Positions 28,679 through 39,605 of a stretch of 64,000 nt of DNA are shown one piece after another. Positions within the stretch are counted from its first letter, which is position 1. Each line of letters begins with the position of its first letter. Below the pieces are notes generated by a model. That model did not search any database. It worked only from the letters and a program-made list of their open reading frames with translations, and was not told where the DNA came from. This DNA comes from Pseudomonadota bacterium (GTDB lineage: Bacteria > Pseudomonadota > Gammaproteobacteria > Acidiferrobacterales > UBA6901): the NCBI GenBank assembly GCA_021790335.1, contig JAJYEE010000005.1, forward strand, positions 1 through 64,000, written 5' to 3'. The position numbers and the translations under genes are program-made.

Positions 28679-29353
28679 ATGAAGCCCGAGTTCTGGTTGG
28701 AGCGGTGGCAGAACAATGAGATCGGTTTCCACCAGACCGAGATCAATGCGCATCTGCGAGACTATTGGACACATCTGCAGATACCGCCCGGCGCGCTGGT
28801 ATTTGTGCCGCTATGCGGGCGTACACATGACATGATCTGGCTGCGGGAGCAGGGTTACCGGGTTCTTGGAGTCGAGCTAAGTCCGATTGCGGTACGCGAC
28901 TTCTGTGCGGAAAACCGCCTGCAGGTCCAGGTGAAGACCCAGCCGCCGTTCGATCGCTGGGAGTCGGACAGACTGACTCTGCTGCGCGGCGACCTGTTCG
29001 AATTGAGCGCCGGCGACCTGGCAGATGTCGCTGCGGTTTATGATCGCGCGTCGCTTATTGCCTTTCCTCCGGAGATGCGCCAGCGGTACGTCAGAAAGCT
29101 CGCCTCGATACTGCCGCCATCCGTGCAGACGCTTCTGGTAGTGATGGACTATCCGCAGGAGCAGATGTCGGGTCCTCCCTTCTCGGTTTCGGAGCGCGAA
29201 GTGCGGGCCCTTTACGAACCGGAGTATCGCGTAGAGCGGTTGCATACGCGGGATGCCCTCGACGAGAATCCTCGGTTCCGGATGCGCGGGCTCACGCAGC
29301 TTATCGAAATGGTCTTTCATATCCGTCCCCGTGTCGCAGGGCGCGCGGAATAA
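28679..29353 (+). CDS. tpm: Thiopurine S-methyltransferase (Tpm)
   Basis: A 224-residue SAM-dependent methyltransferase of the bacterial TPMT family. The N terminus (FWLERWQNNEIGFHQTEIN) is the family hallmark. The SAM-binding loop VPLCGRTHDMIWL (about 44-56) and VLGVELS follow, with VYDRASLIAFPPEMR further on. Bacterial homologues methylate thiopurines and have been tied to selenium and tellurium methylation. ATG 28679 follows GGAG. A longer in-frame start at 28553 would add 42 residues with no family resemblance. Confidence 0.92.
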   Translation: MKPEFWLERWQNNEIGFHQTEINAHLRDYWTHLQIPPGALVFVPLCGRTHDMIWLREQGYRVLGVELSPIAVRDFCAENRLQVQVKTQPPFDRWESDRLTLLRGDLFELSAGDLADVAAVYDRASLIAFPPEMRQRYVRKLASILPPSVQTLLVVMDYPQEQMSGPPFSVSEREVRALYEPEYRVERLHTRDALDENPRFRMRGLTQLIEMVFHIRPRVAGRAE

Positions 29354-29521
29354 CGCTGCCGGCGGCGGCACCGGCCGATGCGGTTCGGTGAACATGGAAT
29401 CGCTTCACGGCTGATCGCGGAGCACTGCGCGAAGCCGAATCGCGCTCCCGCATTCATCCCGGGACCGGCAGGTGGTGATCTGCCTTACCGTCTTCCCGGG
29501 TATTTCGTTACACTTGTCCGG

Positions 29522-30538
29522 ATGGCACTCCTCAAGGCAAAAAAAAAGCGCAAATCGAAATCCGCCCGAGGCGCCAGCGCCCGTACCGGATTGGCACCCC
29601 GCAAGATCACGCGCGGTCTGGTGGCTGCGGAAATTGCGCTGGGGCTGGAGGCTCCCGATCTTCTCCCCCTGGTGGAGCAGGTGCGCTTGGCCGGCGGTGC
29701 CGCCATTGGCGGTTATCGCGAACCGCTTTCTGGCCGGCCGCTGCTGCTGGCGGCATTGCCGCTTTCGGCAGTGCAGCCAACGCCATTCCAGAGAGACCTG
29801 TCTCCAACGCATACCAAGCGTCTCGCACGGAGGATCGAGGAGGCCGGTGCGTTTCTGGATCCGCTCATCGTCGTGCGCGGCCAGGACGGAAAGTTGTGGA
29901 CCCCCAATGGCCGGCATCGGCTGGCGGCCGCCAAGGTGCTGGGGCTGCGCCAGATCACGGCCTTAGTCTCTCCGGATGAAGATCTGGCATTCCGTATTTT
30001 GGCCCTGAATACGGAAAAGTCGCACAATCTCAAGGACCGCAGCCTTGAAGTGATCCGTATGGCACGAAACCTCGCAGGTCGCAGACCGGCAGCCAGGGAA
30101 TCGGAGTTCGCCGCCGAGTTTGAATCCCCAGAATTGCTGACTCTGGGGCTTGTATACGAGAAGAACAGCCGGTTTGCGGGAGGCGCCTACGGTCCGTTCC
30201 TGCGGAAGGTTGAGCGCTTCAGCGAGAGTCGCCTTTCTGCCAGCATCCGGAAACGCGAAGGGTTTGCGGCGCGAATCGAGGCAATCGATGCCGATGTCCG
30301 GCGGATCATCGCCGGTCTTCAGGCCCGAGGGTTCAATTCGCCCTATCTTCGCAACTACGTCGTGGCACGCATCAATCCGCTGCGCTTCCATCAGGTAAAA
30401 AAAGGCAGTGCCGGGCCACCCATGCCGATGGCCGCAGCGCTTACGCGCATGGCTGCGGCCGCCCGGAAATTCGATCTTGGGTCGGTCAGACCCGGAGATC
30501 TCGCGCTGGTGGCCGCGACAGCGGGAACTGAGGCCTAG
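29522..30538 (+). CDS. Orphan ParB-like nuclease-domain protein
   Basis: A 338-residue protein with a basic Lys/Arg-rich N terminus (KAKKKRKSK) and a ParB/sulfiredoxin-like domain at about 75-155. RDLSPTHTKRLARRIEEAG is followed by the box WTPNGRHRLAAAKVLG, equivalent to the ParB GERR/GxRR CTP-binding region. The C-terminal half is mostly helical. There is no ParA neighbour or parS-like repeat, so this is not the chromosome partition locus. It may be a DNA-binding protein or a CTP- or nucleotide-dependent switch. The ATG at 29522 was chosen because the upstream extension has no family-like sequence; its ribosome site is weak. Confidence 0.7.
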   Translation: MALLKAKKKRKSKSARGASARTGLAPRKITRGLVAAEIALGLEAPDLLPLVEQVRLAGGAAIGGYREPLSGRPLLLAALPLSAVQPTPFQRDLSPTHTKRLARRIEEAGAFLDPLIVVRGQDGKLWTPNGRHRLAAAKVLGLRQITALVSPDEDLAFRILALNTEKSHNLKDRSLEVIRMARNLAGRRPAARESEFAAEFESPELLTLGLVYEKNSRFAGGAYGPFLRKVERFSESRLSASIRKREGFAARIEAIDADVRRIIAGLQARGFNSPYLRNYVVARINPLRFHQVKKGSAGPPMPMAAALTRMAAAARKFDLGSVRPGDLALVAATAGTEA

Positions 30539-30671
30539 CGCCCTCCAGGGACGGTGTTTCGACTCTGGGTATCGCGCCATGGTCGATACGGCCTGTAGAC
30601 CGGGCCAGGACTTCTCCGCCATTCTGGTAAACTGTAGCGATATGTTCTGCAACCAGCGGTGAGGAGTTTCG

Positions 30672-30983
30672 ATGAACGATTCCGAAACGGACCCGGATAC
30701 TGCATTCAACGACGTATTCCACAAGGCGGTAGAGCTGGGAAACCGCCAGGCCAACAGCGACGAGGAAGCCGACCTCTGGGACATCGCCGACGGTCTGCTG
30801 GCGGGCGCCGTACAATACTGGCTGTATTCGCGCCAGCCCTGCGGAGATCCGCGCTGCGAAGACTGCGCCTCTATCGGCACGGCCGACATGCGTCTGGCGG
30901 AACTGCAGCGGCTGATCAGGCAGTTCGCCGAAGAAAGCGAATACTATCATTCGCCATCCGACACCAACGCCGGGCGCGCATAG
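30672..30983 (+). CDS. Conserved hypothetical protein with a Cys-x4-Cys-x2-Cys motif
   Basis: A 103-residue acidic, mostly helical protein. Cys57, Cys62 and Cys65 (PCGDPRCEDC) form a compact metal-binding-like cluster between two helical regions. ATG 30672 is preceded by GAGGAG at good spacing. I do not recognise the family. It sits alone between the ParB-like gene and the convergent Janus/PHPT-like gene. Confidence 0.65.
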   Translation: MNDSETDPDTAFNDVFHKAVELGNRQANSDEEADLWDIADGLLAGAVQYWLYSRQPCGDPRCEDCASIGTADMRLAELQRLIRQFAEESEYYHSPSDTNAGRA

Positions 30984-31231
30984 ACCCGCCTGTGCACCGC
31001 CGAGTGCGGTCATGTGGAGCAGGAGCTTGCCCCCCGGGAATCTCCCTTGTCGCATTCCGTCCCGATGGGCGGATGCGCGTATTGCGCAGATCGCCCCGGG
31101 GTGGCGCGCAGAATGCGACGGCGCCGCTGGTTCAGTTGTGCTCGAGAAGAACAGGCCGGGTTGCCCGCACGCAAGGAGCCACAATGCTTGCGCACGTGCA
31201 GCGAACATTCGAATCCGGTTCCGGAACGCCG

Positions 31232-31248
31232 CCGGTCATATTGACCGG
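31232..31248. terminator. Stem-loop at the end of the Janus/PHPT-like gene
   Basis: CCGGTCA (31232-31238), loop TAT, TGACCGG (31242-31248). The stem overlaps the TGA stop of the leftward gene. No T tract follows on either strand, so if it ends transcription it probably does so with Rho, or it protects 3' ends. Its use as a two-way structure is inferred. Confidence 0.4.
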
Positions 31249-31628
31249 TCGGGCAGTACAATGCGGTAGGTGTTCCATGGTGGGCCGGCTGCTGCAATTA
31301 TCTTCGCCAGCGCGTGCGCGTCGAACGAACCGTATGCCTGTGACTCATCCCAGAGCGTCAGAGTCCGAATGGCGGAATCGAGTCGATAGCGTCCGCCGCC
31401 CATCACCCGCAGTTCCGGATAGTCGACCTGAAGTTCCTTCGATGTAAGCCAGCGGTGGGGGATTTTCTGGTCTACCAGGAAATGCGCCAGAATCTGATTG
31501 TGATAGCGATGCAATTCGCTCGAAGCGAACAGCAGATATTCCTTTCCGTGAACAGCGACTTCCAGGAACTTCCCCTCGCTCAGAGCCGGTACCGGCCTGC
31601 CTGGAGGATGGTAGACCCGGATTATCAC
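31236..31628 (-). CDS. Janus/PHPT1-like (14-kDa phosphohistidine phosphatase fold) protein
   Basis: About 130 residues resembling the Janus/PHPT1 family. YHNQI (His43) aligns with the catalytic YHADI of human PHPT1. GGGRY (77-81) matches its phosphate-binding GGGRI. DESQAYG with a following His105 matches its YGYSMAYG region. The lysine that helps bind phosphate in PHPT1 is not obviously conserved. It could remove phosphate from protein histidine or be a non-enzymatic relative. The start is uncertain: GTG 31628 gives the family-like length, while TTG 31679 adds 17 unrelated residues. Neither has a strong ribosome site. The next gene downstream on the plus strand is convergent. Confidence 0.55.
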   Translation of the reverse strand: MIIRVYHPPGRPVPALSEGKFLEVAVHGKEYLLFASSELHRYHNQILAHFLVDQKIPHRWLTSKELQVDYPELRVMGGGRYRLDSAIRTLTLWDESQAYGSFDAHALAKIIAAAGPPWNTYRIVLPDRSI

Positions 31629-31688
31629 GCAGGATGCAGCCGAGGCCCGAATGGCCCCGCATGCCGGTCGTTGCAGCAAGCTCGGGCG

Positions 31689-32546
31689 TCAGGCGGTGCC
31701 GACGCGGGCCGCCGCTCGGACAAGGCGGTCGTTGCGATAGTCATCGATGGCTTCACGAATCTCCTTTTCCGTGCTCATGACGAAGGGTCCGTACTGGACG
31801 ACCGGCTCGTTCAGCGGATGTCCGGCAACCAGGATCAGGCGTGCGCCCCGCTCGCCGGCGGTGAGCGCTACCTGGTCTCCGGCGCCAAGCACCACCAGAT
31901 TGTGTGTGGCGACCCTTCGCTCGCCGATCCGGATTTCCCCTTCGAACAGGTAGAGAAACGCGCTCAGCGCGCCGTGAAGCGCATGACTGAACTCGGCATT
32001 CGGCGCGAGCGCGACATCGAGATACAGAACCTGGGTAAGCGGGTCATCGACCGGACCGCGTTGCGAAGCATATTCGCCGCTAATGACCTTGACGTGCACG
32101 CCGCCTGCATCGACTTCAGGGATGCGTGCGGCCGGAAACTCCTGGTATCCCGGCTGGCTCATTTTTTCGGCCGCCGGAAGATTGATCCAAAGCTGAAAGC
32201 CGCGCATAAGACCGTTGGTCTGTTGCGGCATTTCCGAATGGATGACGCCGCTGGCCGCTTTCATCCACTGGATTCCGCCGGCGCGCAGATCCCCGCGGTT
32301 ACCCATGCTGTCCTGGTGCAGCATGTGCCCATCCAGCATGTAAGTCAGCGTGATGAAGCCGCGGTGGGGGTGGTCGGGAAATCCGGCAATATAGTCATCC
32401 GGGTTTTCGCTGGCGAAATGGTCGAGCATCAGAAAAGGATCCAGGTGGCGCAGCCCCGGAGTTCCAAGCGTTCTGTGTACGACGACACCGGCCCCTTCCG
32501 AAACGGCCAGCGCCTGGATAACCTGTTCGATCTTGCGTAGGGTCAC
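31689..32546 (-). CDS. Pirin-family cupin protein
   Basis: A 285-residue two-cupin pirin. The metal-binding N-terminal motif PHRGFITLTYMLDG carries the conserved His residues (HPHRGF), and HSEMPQQTNG carries the others. The C-terminal cupin contains EGEIRIGER. Bacterial pirins of this type act as quercetinases or redox-sensing regulators. The GTG start at 32546 follows a strong GGAGGA. It is the upstream gene of a leftward pair with the Janus/PHPT-like gene. Confidence 0.9.
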   Translation of the reverse strand: MTLRKIEQVIQALAVSEGAGVVVHRTLGTPGLRHLDPFLMLDHFASENPDDYIAGFPDHPHRGFITLTYMLDGHMLHQDSMGNRGDLRAGGIQWMKAASGVIHSEMPQQTNGLMRGFQLWINLPAAEKMSQPGYQEFPAARIPEVDAGGVHVKVISGEYASQRGPVDDPLTQVLYLDVALAPNAEFSHALHGALSAFLYLFEGEIRIGERRVATHNLVVLGAGDQVALTAGERGARLILVAGHPLNEPVVQYGPFVMSTEKEIREAIDDYRNDRLVRAAARVGTA

Positions 32547-32766
32547 TGGACTGGTCCTCCCGGTGGCGGTATTGCGGAGAGCAGGACGCGGGGCATGCCC
32601 CGGATTTTCGTCTGCGGCAGACGGATTCTGCGCCTGTATAAATCGATGCTCAAGTCGGGACAGCGGGGCCTTTGCTCAAGCCGGGCGATTGACCACAAAA
32701 AGCAAGAGGACAAGCGTCGCGCAAAGGATGCCCCCGCCAGCCGCCTGCGGGCCGATTCCGAAAACG

Positions 32767-35700
32767 TCAGCCTTCGCGCATCCGGCGACGGGCCGAAGCG
32801 CTGCGTCTGTGCAGAAATCCGGCAAGCGCCCGGGCGGTGTGGGAATGGTGCTTGTGTGCGATGACATCGGGCGCGCCCTGGGCGACGATGCGCCCGCCGC
32901 TGTCGCCGCCTTCCGGACCGAGGTCTATGATCCAGTCCGCTTCCGCGATTATGTCGAGATTATGTTCGATCACCACGACGGTGTTTCCGGATGCAACCAG
33001 CCGGTGGAGCACGTGTATGAGCTTGTCCACGTCCGCCATGTGCAGACCGACGGTGGGCTCGTCAAGGATGTACAGGGTGTGCCGGGCGGTGGTCGCCGGG
33101 GCGGACCTGGACCGCAGGCGTGCGGTGGGGCTGTTTTTGGCCAGCTCGGTCACCAGCTTGATGCGTTGCGCTTCCCCGCCGGAGAGGGTCGGACTGGGCT
33201 GGCCGAGAGTCAGATATCCGAGACCCACGTCCTGCAGCAGGCGCAATGCCCGGTGGATGCGCTCTTGGGCGGCGAAGAACTCCGTCGCCTCGTCTATGCT
33301 CATTGCGAGCACCTCGGCGATATTTTTGTCCTTGAAACGCACCATCAGCGTTTCGGTACCGAAGCGAGCGCCCGCGCAGGCTTCGCACGCCACCGTCACG
33401 TCCGGAAGGAAACTCATCTCTATTTTCTTGACGCCCTGGCCTTCGCACGTCTCGCAGCGGCCGCCCGGGGTGTTGAAGGAGAATCGTGCCGGCGAGTATC
33501 CGCGCAGGCGCGACTCGACTGTTGCCGAAAACAGCCGGCGGATCTGGTCCCAGAATCCGACGTAGGTGGCCGGACAGGAACGCGGTGTCTTTCCGATCGG
33601 CGTCTGGTCGACTTCCAGCACGCGGCCGATTGAATCCATGCCTCGAATCGCGCGGCAGCCGCGCAGCGGAGGCATGCGGCCGCTGCGCGCCTGCAGGACG
33701 TGACGCAGGTTCTCGTACAGGATCTGCCGTACCAAAGTGCTCTTGCCGCTGCCGCTGATTCCGGTGACGCATACCAGCCGTCCCAGCGGGATGCGTGCAT
33801 TGAGGTTTTTCAGGTTGTTCAGTCGGGCTTTCTCGATCTCGATGCTGGCTGTGACCGTTTTTCCGGAAAAGTGCACCGGCCGGTATTGAAAAAGCGGATG
33901 GCTCATCGGATTCGCCAGGCAGCGTCCGGTGATCGACTCCGGGTTCGCCAGCAAAACGTCGAGGGTTCCTTGGGCAACCACGCGTCCACCGTTGATGCCG
34001 GCGCCGGGGCCGAGGTCGATCACGTGCTGAGCCTTGCGGATGGTCTCCTCGTCGTGTTCGACGACAAGCAGGGTGTTACCGTTGCGCCGTAGTGCCTGTA
34101 GCGCCCCGAGAAGCATTCGATTGTCATGCGGGTGCAGTCCGATCGTCGGTTCGTCGAGGATGTAGCATACACCCCGCAGGTTGGAGCCCAGCTGTGCCGC
34201 AAGCCGGATGCGTTGTGCCTCGCCGCCGGACAGAGTCGGCGCGGCCCGGTCGAGCGTGAGATAGCCCAGTCCGACGCGTGTCAGGAAGCCGAGTCGCGCT
34301 CCCAGTTCCGCGAGGATATCGCGGGCAATCGCCGCGGCCCGACCGGTCAGACGGATGCGGCCGAACAGCCGGGCCGCGGCGATTGCTGGCATGGTGGAGA
34401 ACTCGGCAATGGACCGGTTCTGAAAGCGTACGGCGAGTGCCACGGGGTTCAGGCGCTGGCCGTCGCAGTCGGGACAGGTGCGCTCCTCGCCTTCCCACCA
34501 TTCGTTCCACCAGATTTCCTCGCCTGACTGGCCTGCATCGAAACCGGAAAGCAGTACTCCGGTGCCGTAACAGCGGTTGCACCACCCGTGCTTCGAGTTG
34601 TACGAAAACAGCCGCGGATCGAGCGCATCGAACCCACGTCCGCACACGCTGCAGGCACGATTCGTCGAAAACAGGACCGGCGCGTCCGGAAGGCGCTTTT
34701 TCCGCGATGGCTCGGGAAGCAGCTGCAGATTTCCCTTGCCCAGCGCGAGTGCGTGTTCCAGCGCTGTGCGCAGCCGCTCTTCGCCGTCCGGACTAATCTC
34801 CATCTCATCGACGGGCAATTCGATATCATGCTCGCGGAAGCGGTCCAGGCGCGGCCAGTCGGCCGTGCCGACATAGGTGCCGTCGACGCGTAGCCGTGTG
34901 TGACCCTTTCCGTAGGCCCACTGCGCGAGATCCGTGTAGTAGCCCTTGCGTGCCGTCACCAGCGGGGCCAGTAAAGTGACCCGTTGACCGCGGTAATCGC
35001 GAAGTATGCGCCCCAGTATCGATTCTGCGGTTTGCGATTCGATCGGAACACGGCAGTCCGGGCAGTGCTGGATCCCCAGCTTGACGAAGAGCAGCCGCAG
35101 GAAATGATGGATCTCGGTGAGCGTACCCACAGTGCTCTTGCGCCCGCCGCGGCTGGTGCGCTGCTCGATGGCCACTGTAGGCGGTATGCCGCGGATCGCA
35201 TCGACGTCCGGACGGGCAGCCGGTTGCACGAACTGGCGTGCATAGGCATTGAGCGATTCGAGATAGCGGCGCTGTCCTTCGGCGAAAAGAATGTCAAAGG
35301 CCACGGTACTCTTTCCAGATCCGGAGATGCCGGTGATCACCGTGAAACAGTCGCGTGGTATGGCGAGATCGATTCCTTTCAGGTTGTGTTCGCGCGCATT
35401 CCAGATGCGGATGGCGCTGTCCGTCCCCGCCGGCCTTGGCGCCGCGACGGGCGCGTCATTCCCGAGGTAGCGGTCCGGCAGCCGCGTGGTACCGGTATGC
35501 CCCGGGGCCGGCATGTGCTCCCGAAGCGCCTTGCCGGTATGGCTGGTGGGATGCCGGGATACCTGTTCGGCAGTGCCGGCGCAAATGACCGTGCCACCGC
35601 CCTCGCCACCCTCTGGGCCGAGATCGATGATCCAGTCCGCGGAGCGGATGACGTCCAGATTATGCTCGATCACAACCACGGAGTGGCCTTCCTCTAGGAG

Positions 35701-38430
35701 CCGGCGGAATGCGCGCAGCAGTGTGGCGATGTCATCGAAGTGCAGCCCGGTCGTGGGCTCGTCGAAAAGGAACAGGATGGACCGGTCAAGGTCGCGCCGC
35801 CGGCGCGCCTCGGCCAGATGGCCGGCGAGCTTGAGGCGCTGTGCTTCACCGCCGGAAAGCGTCGGAACCGGCTGTCCGAGCTTCAGATAGGATAGCCCGA
35901 CGGCTGCCAGCGGCTCGAGCACGCGCTGCAGCTCCGCATGCCCCGAAAAAAAACCGATGGCTTCCGACGCGGTCATGTCCAGGACATCGGCAATCGACAT
36001 GGCAGTCGCCGCCGGGCGTGATCGGTGCGGTCGGCCTTTCCGGTTTCGGGTGGCAGGCACCTTCGAAGATGCCTGCGCAAACAGCTTCACCTCCAGAACT
36101 TCATTTCGGTAGCGCCGGCCGTCGCAGTCCGGACAGCGAATGTAGACATCGCTTAGAAACTGCATCTCCACGTGTTCGAAGCCGGAGCCCTGGCAGGTAG
36201 GGCAGCGGCCGGTTCCGGCGTTGAAGCTGAACGTGCCGGCGGTATAAGCGCGCTGCTTCGCGAGCGGCTGCCCGGCGAACAGCCTGCGTATCGGATCGAG
36301 AGCGCCGACGTAAGTTGCCGGATTGGAGCGCGAGGTCCTTCCGATCGGAGACTGGTCTACCAGCACGACGTCGCGCAGCTGCTCATGTCCGCGCAGTTCA
36401 CGGTGGTGCCCGGCGGCACCCGCCGCATGACCCTTGAGCTTGCGCAGTGCGTTGAAGCAGACGTCTACCATCAGCGTCGATTTGCCGGAACCTGACACGC
36501 CGGTGATGCAGACCAGGCGGTTCAGCGGTATCCGCACGTCGATGTTCCTGAGGTTGTTTTCGGTCGCGCCGAGTATCTCGATCGCCGCATCCTGATCCGG
36601 GTTTCGGGTTGGCCCGGTTTCTTCCGCGGCAACGGATTTCTCGCCGCGCAGGTAGCGTGCGGTAAGGGAGCGGCGCGACCGCAGCAGCGCTGCGGGTGTT
36701 CCAAAAAAGACCACCCGGCCCCCGTGTTCGCCCGGACCCGGCCCGAGGTCGAGGATGCGATCGGCTCCGAGCATGACCTGCGGATCATGTTCGACCACGA
36801 GCAGTGAATTTCCCGCGTCGCGCAGTCGATGGAGTACCTTCATCAGGCGCTGGACATCGCGCGCGTGCAAGCCGATGGACGGTTCGTCCAGAACGAATAG
36901 TGCATTAACCAGGGAGGTGCCCAGTGCCGTGGTCAGATTTATGCGCTGCACCTCCCCTCCCGACAGCGTGCGCGACTGCCGGTCCAGCGTCAGGTATCCG
37001 AGACCCACCTCCACGAGGTAAGCGAGGCGCGTTCGCACCTCGCCCAGCAGCAGCTCCGTCGCCTCGTCCAGGGGCGCGCCGAGGCGCAGCTGCGCAAAGA
37101 ACTCCCGGCAGCGGCCAAGCGGAAGAAGCGTGATGTCGCGAAGCGTCAGTCCCGGCAGCGGCACGGCGCTGCCGTGGCCGCCCGGAGCAAGGATGCCTGA
37201 GCGTGCACGGGCGGCGTCGGCGTCCGTACCGAGACGCCAGAGCAGGGCCTCGGGCTTCAGCCGTGCTCCGCCACAATCCGGACAGACCGTGTATGCGCGA
37301 TACTTCGACAGAAGCACGCGGATGTGCATGCGGTAACTCTTGGTTTCCAGCCACTCGAAAAATCGTCTTACCCCGTACCACTTCGCCTCCTCCCAGGCGC
37401 CTTCTCCCTCCAGCACCCATTGCCGCTGAGCCGCAGACAGATGACTCCACGGGACATCGGTGGGGATCTTGCGCTTGCGTGCAAAGCGCAGAAGGTCGGA
37501 TTGGCACTCGCGGTAGCTTTCGGTCTGCCACGGCCTTACCGCGCCTGCGGCCAGCGTCCTGGATTCGTCGGGAACGACGAGGTTGTAGTCGATCCCTATG
37601 ATACGGCCGAACCCCCGGCAGGTCGGACAGGCGCCGATCGGAGAGTTGAACGAAAACAGGTTCGGAACCGGATCGTGGTATTCAATGTCGCAGTCCGCGC
37701 AATGCAGTCCGGAAGAGAAACGCCATGGATCGTTCTCCTCGCCCTGCAGTCCCAGAGGATAAACCGAGACGCGGCCGCGGCCGGCCTTGAGCGCCGCTTC
37801 AAGATCCTCTGCGAGCCGCGCGCGGTTTTCCGGCGCGATCAGGATGCGGTCCTGGATGACTTCTAGAATGTCGGGCGCGCGGTGCCGTACGCGCGTGTAG
37901 CCCTGGGCTGCGAGCAGACCGGCAACCTCGGTTTCGCTGAAGTTCTCCGGTATCTTGACGGAAAAGGCGATCAGTACCTGTTGCGACGGACCGCCGGCAC
38001 GCTCCCGAAGGCGGGCGTAAATGCTGTCCGGGGTGTCGCGCATTACCGGGCGACCGCATTTGCGGCAATGGAGGCGGGCGGCCCGGGCAAACAGGAGCTT
38101 GAGGTGGTCGTTCAACTCCGTCATGGTTCCGACCGTAGACCGTGATGTGCGGACCGGATTGATCTGGTCGATGGCGATGGCCGGAGGGATGCCGTCTATG
38201 GCATCCACCTGAGGCCTGTCCATGCGGTCCAGGAACTGGCGGGCATAGGGCGAAAATGTCTCGACATAGCGCCGCTGGCCTTCGGCAAAGATCGTATCGA
38301 AGGCCAGTGACGACTTTCCGCAGCCACTCACACCCGTGACGACGACCAATTCGTTGAGGGGAAGCCTCAGGTTGAGGTTCTTGAGATTGTTCTGGCGCGC
38401 GCCTCTGATGCGAATCCAGTCGGAGCCCAT
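32767..38430 (-). CDS. Double-length UvrA-like excinuclease subunit
   Basis: A tandem UvrA of about 1887 residues, twice the length of normal UvrA (about 940). Four Walker A motifs are visible: [27 protein letters not shown] and GISGSGKST, each paired with an ABC signature (LSGGEVQR or LSGGEAQR). Zinc-finger CxxC pairs (such as CPTCRGFG and CPDCDGRR) recur in both halves. UvrA normally dimerises to scan DNA for bulky damage. Here the dimer appears covalently fused, as in the known class III UvrA group. The frame is open to 38646, but the extension is low-complexity. ATG 38430 has an AGG-type ribosome site and an upstream ATG at 38436 competes. A second normal UvrA elsewhere is likely but cannot be seen here. 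Confidence 0.88.
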   Translation of the reverse strand: MGSDWIRIRGARQNNLKNLNLRLPLNELVVVTGVSGCGKSSLAFDTIFAEGQRRYVETFSPYARQFLDRMDRPQVDAIDGIPPAIAIDQINPVRTSRSTVGTMTELNDHLKLLFARAARLHCRKCGRPVMRDTPDSIYARLRERAGGPSQQVLIAFSVKIPENFSETEVAGLLAAQGYTRVRHRAPDILEVIQDRILIAPENRARLAEDLEAALKAGRGRVSVYPLGLQGEENDPWRFSSGLHCADCDIEYHDPVPNLFSFNSPIGACPTCRGFGRIIGIDYNLVVPDESRTLAAGAVRPWQTESYRECQSDLLRFARKRKIPTDVPWSHLSAAQRQWVLEGEGAWEEAKWYGVRRFFEWLETKSYRMHIRVLLSKYRAYTVCPDCGGARLKPEALLWRLGTDADAARARSGILAPGGHGSAVPLPGLTLRDITLLPLGRCREFFAQLRLGAPLDEATELLLGEVRTRLAYLVEVGLGYLTLDRQSRTLSGGEVQRINLTTALGTSLVNALFVLDEPSIGLHARDVQRLMKVLHRLRDAGNSLLVVEHDPQVMLGADRILDLGPGPGEHGGRVVFFGTPAALLRSRRSLTARYLRGEKSVAAEETGPTRNPDQDAAIEILGATENNLRNIDVRIPLNRLVCITGVSGSGKSTLMVDVCFNALRKLKGHAAGAAGHHRELRGHEQLRDVVLVDQSPIGRTSRSNPATYVGALDPIRRLFAGQPLAKQRAYTAGTFSFNAGTGRCPTCQGSGFEHVEMQFLSDVYIRCPDCDGRRYRNEVLEVKLFAQASSKVPATRNRKGRPHRSRPAATAMSIADVLDMTASEAIGFFSGHAELQRVLEPLAAVGLSYLKLGQPVPTLSGGEAQRLKLAGHLAEARRRRDLDRSILFLFDEPTTGLHFDDIATLLRAFRRLLEEGHSVVVIEHNLDVIRSADWIIDLGPEGGEGGGTVICAGTAEQVSRHPTSHTGKALREHMPAPGHTGTTRLPDRYLGNDAPVAAPRPAGTDSAIRIWNAREHNLKGIDLAIPRDCFTVITGISGSGKSTVAFDILFAEGQRRYLESLNAYARQFVQPAARPDVDAIRGIPPTVAIEQRTSRGGRKSTVGTLTEIHHFLRLLFVKLGIQHCPDCRVPIESQTAESILGRILRDYRGQRVTLLAPLVTARKGYYTDLAQWAYGKGHTRLRVDGTYVGTADWPRLDRFREHDIELPVDEMEISPDGEERLRTALEHALALGKGNLQLLPEPSRKKRLPDAPVLFSTNRACSVCGRGFDALDPRLFSYNSKHGWCNRCYGTGVLLSGFDAGQSGEEIWWNEWWEGEERTCPDCDGQRLNPVALAVRFQNRSIAEFSTMPAIAAARLFGRIRLTGRAAAIARDILAELGARLGFLTRVGLGYLTLDRAAPTLSGGEAQRIRLAAQLGSNLRGVCYILDEPTIGLHPHDNRMLLGALQALRRNGNTLLVVEHDEETIRKAQHVIDLGPGAGINGGRVVAQGTLDVLLANPESITGRCLANPMSHPLFQYRPVHFSGKTVTASIEIEKARLNNLKNLNARIPLGRLVCVTGISGSGKSTLVRQILYENLRHVLQARSGRMPPLRGCRAIRGMDSIGRVLEVDQTPIGKTPRSCPATYVGFWDQIRRLFSATVESRLRGYSPARFSFNTPGGRCETCEGQGVKKIEMSFLPDVTVACEACAGARFGTETLMVRFKDKNIAEVLAMSIDEATEFFAAQERIHRALRLLQDVGLGYLTLGQPSPTLSGGEAQRIKLVTELAKNSPTARLRSRSAPATTARHTLYILDEPTVGLHMADVDKLIHVLHRLVASGNTVVVIEHNLDIIAEADWIIDLGPEGGDSGGRIVAQGAPDVIAHKHHSHTARALAGFLHRRSASARRRMREG

Positions 38431-38663
38431 TTGCATACCTGCCTGCGTGACCGCGAGCGCACGGTCCCGTGGATGCCGTCGGTCGCGATGGAGGGGCGTT
38501 ATGTTAGGGGCGGGTGGCGCACAGGTAAAGCGTCGCCCTCGCTTGTCAGTACCGCGCGAATGGAGGCACAATGATTGCGCTGGCCTCGGCTGCCCGCCTT
38601 CACCGGTACTTGTCCCATGCAACCGGAGCGGCTCTCGCCGAGGCAAGGATCCAGGAGGAGCAG

Positions 38664-39371
38664 ATGGCTTGCTTTACCAGAACGATCACAGCAGGCGGTG
38701 CCGGCATGGCGGTGTACGAGGCGCTTCCTGACGGTGCGCAACGTTGTCCTGCGATTGTCGTAATCCAGCATGCGCCCGGTGTTGACAGGTTTCTTCATCG
38801 CATGGCCGATCGCCTTGCCGAGGCCGGCTACGCCGCGGTCGCACCCGATCTCTACCATCGCCTCGATCCGACGCGTGAGGCAATGGAACGCTTCCGGCTG
38901 CTGAAAGACCGCGAAGTGGAAGAGGATGTCAACGCAGTCGTGGACTACCTGCATCGTCATCCCCGCGTCGATAACGCGCGTCTTGGCATAACGGGTTTCT
39001 GCATGGGGGGCCGCGTGACCTACCTGATGGCGGCGGCTAATCCGCACTTCAAGGCGGCCGTGGCCTACTATGGGGGAAACATCATGGTTCCATGGGGGGA
39101 CGACGTCGTCGCGCCGTTTGCGCGCAGCGCGGAGATCCACTGTCCTCTGATGTTCCACGCCGGCGCCGAGGATACCAATCCGGCGCCACAGGACCTGCAG
39201 CAGTTCGATGCCGAACTGTCCCGCCTCGGCAAGCCTCATGAGTTTTACAGCTATTCCGGCGCCGGGCATGCATTCATGAATTTCACCAATGCCGAGCGGT
39301 ATCGCGAATCCGCCGATCAGGCTTCCTGGCCGCGCACGCTGGAGTTCTTTGCGCGTCATCTGCGCCCCTGA
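38664..39371 (+). CDS. Dienelactone hydrolase family protein
   Basis: A 235-residue alpha/beta hydrolase. The catalytic triad is visible as Cys113 (GFCMGG), Asp170 (GAEDTNP) and His202 (GAGHAF), as in dienelactone hydrolases that open lactone or enol-lactone rings. ATG 38664 has a strong GGAGGAG four bases upstream; the 38571 start would add 31 unlike residues. It is divergent from the UvrA gene across 233 bases. No aromatic degradation genes flank it, so the substrate is unclear. Confidence 0.92.
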   Translation: MACFTRTITAGGAGMAVYEALPDGAQRCPAIVVIQHAPGVDRFLHRMADRLAEAGYAAVAPDLYHRLDPTREAMERFRLLKDREVEEDVNAVVDYLHRHPRVDNARLGITGFCMGGRVTYLMAAANPHFKAAVAYYGGNIMVPWGDDVVAPFARSAEIHCPLMFHAGAEDTNPAPQDLQQFDAELSRLGKPHEFYSYSGAGHAFMNFTNAERYRESADQASWPRTLEFFARHLRP

Positions 39372-39605
39372 CGGCGGCCGCAAAGGCCGGACTGTCGTTA
39401 TCGGCATCGATGCGGTCGCGAGGTCCCGGGGTTCGGCGTGCGAGGCGGCACGAGGGCCGGGCCGGTGTATCCGGGGTGGGATGCTTGCCTGTTGAACCGT
39501 GGCGGGACAGGATGTCACGCAAATCTCGACCGTTTCTCGCGCGGCCGGAGGCGGACATGGACACCCGCGCTGGATGTTTTGTCGCTGAACGAGAGGACTT
39601 TGTCT

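Noticed and set aside
29522..30538. Interpretation as the chromosome-partition parAB locus
   Set aside because: No ParA-like ATPase or parS-like palindromes are present nearby.
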